Shown here: one piece after another, positions 61,009-64,000 of the stretch
How positions within the stretch are numbered: position 1 is the stretch's first letter
Layout of the letters: every line of letters begins with the position of its first letter
DNA from: Marimonas arenosa
GTDB taxonomy: Bacteria; Pseudomonadota; Alphaproteobacteria; Rhodobacterales; Rhodobacteraceae
Direction of reading: 5' to 3'
Assembly (NCBI RefSeq): GCF_030848945.1
Contig: NZ_JANHAX010000006.1
Coordinates: forward strand, 248,001-312,000
DNA: 64,000 nucleotides
Notes under the pieces: model-generated
Told to the model about the DNA's origin: nothing
Databases searched by the model: none
Seen by the model: only the letters and a program-made list of their open reading frames with translations
Position numbers and translations under genes: made by a program

Positions 61009-62366
61009 CGCCGTGCCGGTCCTTTCCGTTTGCGCCGCCGCCCCTTTCCGGACAGCTGCGAGCGTTCAATCAACCCCTCGTATTGATGTGCCAGGAGGTG
61101 GCTTTGCACCTGCTGAATCGTATCCATGGTGACCGAGACCACGATCAGCACCGAGGTGCCCCCGAAATAAAACGGGATCGCCAACTGGCTGCGCAGGATC
61201 TCTGGCAGCAGGCACACTGCGGCGAGATAGCCCGAGCCGAGGACGAGGACACGGTTAACGACATACTCGAGGTATTCGGAGGTCTTCTTGCCGGGACGGA
61301 TACCCGGCACGAAGCCGTTCTGGTTCTTCAGGTTGTCGGCCACATCGTCGGGCTTGAAGCTGACGTTGAAGGTGTAGAAATACGCGAAGAACACGATCAT
61401 CGCCACGAAGAAGGCGAGATACAGAGGCTGACCGGGGCCGAAATAGGCCAGGATCGTCGACATCACCGGGCCGGTTTGGTTGCCCGAGAAGGTGCTGATT
61501 GTCACCGGCAGCAAGAGCAGCGAGGAGGCGAAGATCGCCGGGATCACGCCGGCCGGGTTGACCTTGACGGGCAGATGGCTCGACCCGCCCTCATAAATTT
61601 TCATGCCCTGCTGTCGGCGCGGATACTGGATGTGGATCTTCCTCAAGGCCCGTTCCATGAAGACCACGAAGGCGATCACCGCCACCACCATGACGATCAC
61701 GCCGATGATCACAGCCGGGCTCAGCGCGCCCGAGCGGCCCTGGCTGAAGAACTGCGCCAGTGCCGCCGGCACCTCGGCGATGATGCCCACGAAGATGATG
61801 AGCGAAATGCCGTTGCCGACGCCGCGGGCAGTGATCTGTTCGCCCAGCCACATCAGGAACATCGTGCCGCCCACCAGCGTGATCACCGTCGAGGCCTGGA
61901 AGAACAGGCCGGGATCGGTGGCCAGCTCCCCGGCCTCCAGGCTTTTCGCCAGGCCATAGGCCTGCAGCGTGGCCAGGAAAACCGTGCCGTAACGGGTATA
62001 CTGGTTGATCTTCTTGCGGCCCTGTTCGCCCTCTTTCTTGAGCTGTTCCAGCGCCGGCACCATCGACGCCAGCAGTTGAACGATGATCGAGGCCGAAATG
62101 TACGGCATGATGCCCAGCGCGAAGATGCCCATCCGGCCCAGCGCACCGCCGGTGAACATGGTCAGGATGCCACCGATGCCCTGACCGGCGCTCGCCATGA
62201 ACTCGCGCAGGGCCTGGCCGTCGATGCCCGGCACCGGAATGAAGGTGCCCAGCCGATAGACGATCAGCAGGCCCAGCGTGAACAGGATGCGATTGCGGAG
62301 GTCGGTGGCTTTTCCCAGCGCCGCCCAACTGGTGTTGGCGGCCATTTGCTCTGCGGCAGATACCAT
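61005..62366 (-). CDS. secY: Protein translocase subunit SecY
   Basis: The 453-residue protein has ten membrane helices, beginning [20 protein letters not shown] with [32 protein letters not shown] sequence appears near the end ([20 protein letters not shown]). It is the channel of the Sec system. It sits in the rplO-secY-adk unit. Confidence 0.97.
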   Translation of the reverse strand: MVSAAEQMAANTSWAALGKATDLRNRILFTLGLLIVYRLGTFIPVPGIDGQALREFMASAGQGIGGILTMFTGGALGRMGIFALGIMPYISASIIVQLLASMVPALEQLKKEGEQGRKKINQYTRYGTVFLATLQAYGLAKSLEAGELATDPGLFFQASTVITLVGGTMFLMWLGEQITARGVGNGISLIIFVGIIAEVPAALAQFFSQGRSGALSPAVIIGVIVMVVAVIAFVVFMERALRKIHIQYPRRQQGMKIYEGGSSHLPVKVNPAGVIPAIFASSLLLLPVTISTFSGNQTGPVMSTILAYFGPGQPLYLAFFVAMIVFFAYFYTFNVSFKPDDVADNLKNQNGFVPGIRPGKKTSEYLEYVVNRVLVLGSGYLAAVCLLPEILRSQLAIPFYFGGTSVLIVVSVTMDTIQQVQSHLLAHQYEGLIERSQLSGKGRRRKRKGPARR

Positions 62367-62474
62367 GCTCGGTCTCTTTCGTGCATGCGCCGCCGGGGCG
62401 GTTCTCCCAGCCCGGCGGCGCGAATTTGGAAAACTTGAGGTTATGTAAGCCCCCGGCGTGCCGGGGACAACCTC

Positions 62475-62948
62475 TTATTCGGCGGCTGCCGGACCCGTGA
62501 CCGTGAGTTTACCGCCAGCCTTTTCGACGGCCTCGACGGCAGCTTTCGACGCACCGGTGACTTCCAGGTTCAGCTTTGCCGAGATGTCGCCCTTGGCCAG
62601 GACGCGCACGCCATCGAGCTTGCGGCGCACCACGCCGACCTCGACGAGAACATCCTCGGTGATGGCCGTCTTGGCGTCGAGTTTCTTCGCATCGACGAAT
62701 TTCTGGATGATGCCGAGATTCACCACCGCGAATTTCTTGCGGTTGGGCTTGTTGAAGCCACGCTTGGGCAGACGTTGGTAGAGCGGCATCTGGCCGCCTT
62801 CGTAACCGGCGATGGCCACGCCCGAACGGGATTTCTGACCCTTGATGCCCCGGCCACCGGTCTTGCCCTTGCCCGAACCCGGGCCGCGGCCGATCCGTTT
62901 GCGGGATTTGGTTGCGCCGTCGTTGTCGCGCAGCTCATGCAGTTTCAT
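62475..62948 (-). CDS. rplO: 50S ribosomal protein L15
   Basis: The 157-residue protein has [20 protein letters not shown], the basic Gly-rich loop [18 protein letters not shown], and [15 protein letters not shown]-terminal Ala-rich strand is normal. It is the first gene of its unit. Confidence 0.97.
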   Translation of the reverse strand: MKLHELRDNDGATKSRKRIGRGPGSGKGKTGGRGIKGQKSRSGVAIAGYEGGQMPLYQRLPKRGFNKPNRKKFAVVNLGIIQKFVDAKKLDAKTAITEDVLVEVGVVRRKLDGVRVLAKGDISAKLNLEVTGASKAAVEAVEKAGGKLTVTGPAAAE

Positions 62949-63046
62949 GTCGCTTCTCCTTTGCCGGATGTGACCCCCGAAGCGTATTGGGCCAACCGCG
63001 GCGTTTCTTGATTTTTGAGTCGTGGATCTGATTGTCCACCCGCGGG

Positions 63047-63075
63047 CGTATAGACCGAATGAAACGGCCTGGCAA
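63047..63075 (-). promoter_or_regulatory. Candidate rplO-secY-adk promoter
   Basis: On the minus strand TTGCCA (63070-63075) and TATACG (63047-63052) are 17 bp apart, giving a leader of about 90 nt. In the 396-bp gap 62949-63344 no rpmD (L30) or other gene is visible, so this promoter would start the unit. Confidence 0.5.
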
Positions 63076-63344
63076 GCACAAGACCACAGCAGAACGGAAC
63101 GGTCCGAGAGAGACGGCGGCGCCGCTTTCGAGCGGGCCGCTCTTAGGTCCGCCCTTACCGGTCACGCCGGAACAGTCGAAGCCGACGTTCACGGGGCCAG
63201 CATGGCCGCGCGGATGACGGACGCCGCCGCAGCATTCCGCCCCTGGCTGACGGCAGTATCGTCAATTGCCAAAATATCGCCCCAGGTTCTCCCAATTCGC
63301 ACCCCCTGCCCCGGATACCCTGTTGTCAAACGAACGAGGGATGT

Positions 63345-64000
63345 ATGCTCAGAGCCATGGCTTTCTGCTTGGGGGTCCTGTTCACGTCGTTGCCCGCGGC
63401 CGCGCAAAAGGTCGGGATCGGCGCATGGGAGAATCCGTCCAAGACCATGCTCGAGTGGATCGAGGACCGCGCGGGGCTGACCTGGTATTACAACTGGCGC
63501 CCCGATCACCTCTGGCACAAGGGCGGCACAGCGCGGACGGTCGAGTTCGTGCCGATGATCCACTCGGCGCGCGACATCAACAAACGCATCGTTTCGGGCC
63601 GCGGTGTCCGGGCGCTGCTGGGCTTCAACGAACCTGACAAGAACAACGGCAAGCACCAGGCGGGACTTTCGGTGGACGAAGCGATCGCGCTCTGGCCCAA
63701 GCTAGAGGCGCGCGGGCTGCGGCTCGGCAGCCCGGCCACGACCCAAGGCGGCACGCTGGGCAAGGGCTCGTGGCAACGTCGCTTCATGGACGAGGTCGAA
63801 CGGCACGGGTTGCGGGTCGATTTCATGGCGGTGCATTACTATTCCACGAACGGTGACGTCGCCGCCTTCCGCCGCTGGCTGCAGAAGGTGCATGCGGAGT
63901 ACAAGCGCCCGATCTGGGTCACCGAGTTCGCCATGATCGACTGGTCCCGGCCCGGCGCCGTGACCTACGAACAGAACGCCCGTTTCGCCGAAGAGGCGAT
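63345..64000 (+). CDS. Secreted glycoside hydrolase-like protein (3' partial)
   Basis: The visible 218 codons start with a signal peptide (MLRAMAFCLGVLFTSLPAAA) and continue as a TIM-barrel hydrolase of the Asl1-like/GH128 type: WYYNWRPDHL, GFNEPDKNNGK with the likely acid/base Glu, DFMAVHYYSTNGD and the nucleophile candidate in WVTEFAMIDW. Members cleave beta-1,3-glucans such as laminarin. GAGGG lies before ATG 63345. The gene runs off the window at base 64000. Confidence 0.78.
   Translation, partial: MLRAMAFCLGVLFTSLPAAAQKVGIGAWENPSKTMLEWIEDRAGLTWYYNWRPDHLWHKGGTARTVEFVPMIHSARDINKRIVSGRGVRALLGFNEPDKNNGKHQAGLSVDEAIALWPKLEARGLRLGSPATTQGGTLGKGSWQRRFMDEVERHGLRVDFMAVHYYSTNGDVAAFRRWLQKVHAEYKRPIWVTEFAMIDWSRPGAVTYEQNARFAEEA

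Noticed and set aside
61083..62438. Long plus-strand frame opposite secY
   Set aside because: His/Asp/Arg-rich sequence with no recognisable domain; secY on the other strand is certain.
62935..63192. Minus-strand frame upstream of rplO as rpmD (L30)
   Set aside because: Its translation lacks the L30 pattern and is probably leader sequence.
1..64000. tRNA genes or CRISPR arrays
   Set aside because: GTTCGAATCC-like strings occur only inside coding sequence (for example in pcs) without a cloverleaf, and no regularly spaced direct repeats were seen.

Overview
The window is a gene-dense, high-GC chromosomal segment of an alphaproteobacterium, almost certainly Rhodobacterales (roseobacter/Rhodobacter group). 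The signs are a bztABCD-type acidic amino acid transporter, a phosphatidylcholine synthase, a fused ATP sulfurylase/APS kinase, a divergent lrp/trxB pair, a DUF1127 protein, a DUF1150-Hsp20 pair, an ATP12 chaperone, and GC-rich intergenic repeats of the kind common in this order. I saw no tRNA or rRNA, CRISPR array, transposase or prophage.

Layout. 1-4.7 kb: end of a D-2-hydroxyacid dehydrogenase-like gene, a KAS III-type synthase, a hydratase with thymidine kinase, then a small HTH-like gene with a LuxR-type regulator that has no LuxI nearby. 4.9-10.9 kb: a six-gene minus-strand cluster (flavoprotein monooxygenase, Rieske oxygenase, flavin reductase fused to a LysR effector domain, RidA, DUF1028, M20 deacylase) that looks like a catabolic pathway of unknown substrate. 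It is the best candidate in the window for an undercharacterised system. 10.9-24.5 kb: thpR, ruvCAB, a DUF1127 gene with unusual upstream dyads, prmA, an MFS carrier and a YeeE/YedE transporter around an FNR-like box, priA, transaldolase, DUF484-xerC and pcs. 24.6-37.6 kb: ogt, ileS (with a palindromic repeat inside the reading frame), a lipoprotein, truncated hemoglobin, a five-gene ycjX-ycjF-type operon with overlapping stops and starts, truA, lrp and trxB.

37.7-45.9 kb: a MarR-type regulator fused in frame to ATP sulfurylase/APS kinase, preceded by two operator-like dyads at its promoter; a threonine dehydratase-like enzyme; DUF1150-hsp20; ydcH; purEK; and a surface protein gene interrupted by an amber codon. 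45.9-51.1 kb: bztABCD, whose BztC carries a long coiled-coil insertion. 51.3-57.0 kb: a tightly overlapping operon (DegP-like protease, rarA, a 37-codon membrane peptide, crcB, an RluA-family synthase, a HAD phosphatase, an ATP12 chaperone). 57.1-63.0 kb: ribosomal genes rplO-secY-adk and rpsM-rpsK-rpoA-rplQ. The usual operon is split by a small secreted-peptide gene with its own signals, and rplO is not preceded by rpmD. At the right edge a secreted glycoside hydrolase starts and runs off the window.

Repeats are a theme. There is a family of GC-rich hairpins followed by CCCCCGG(G/A)-TATTT and a purine-rich tail, a two-hairpin palindromic element (one copy inside ileS), a 23-bp inverted repeat after rpoA, and a 26-bp palindrome nested in one of the GC-rich repeats. 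All functions are inferred from sequence reading alone; no database search was run.
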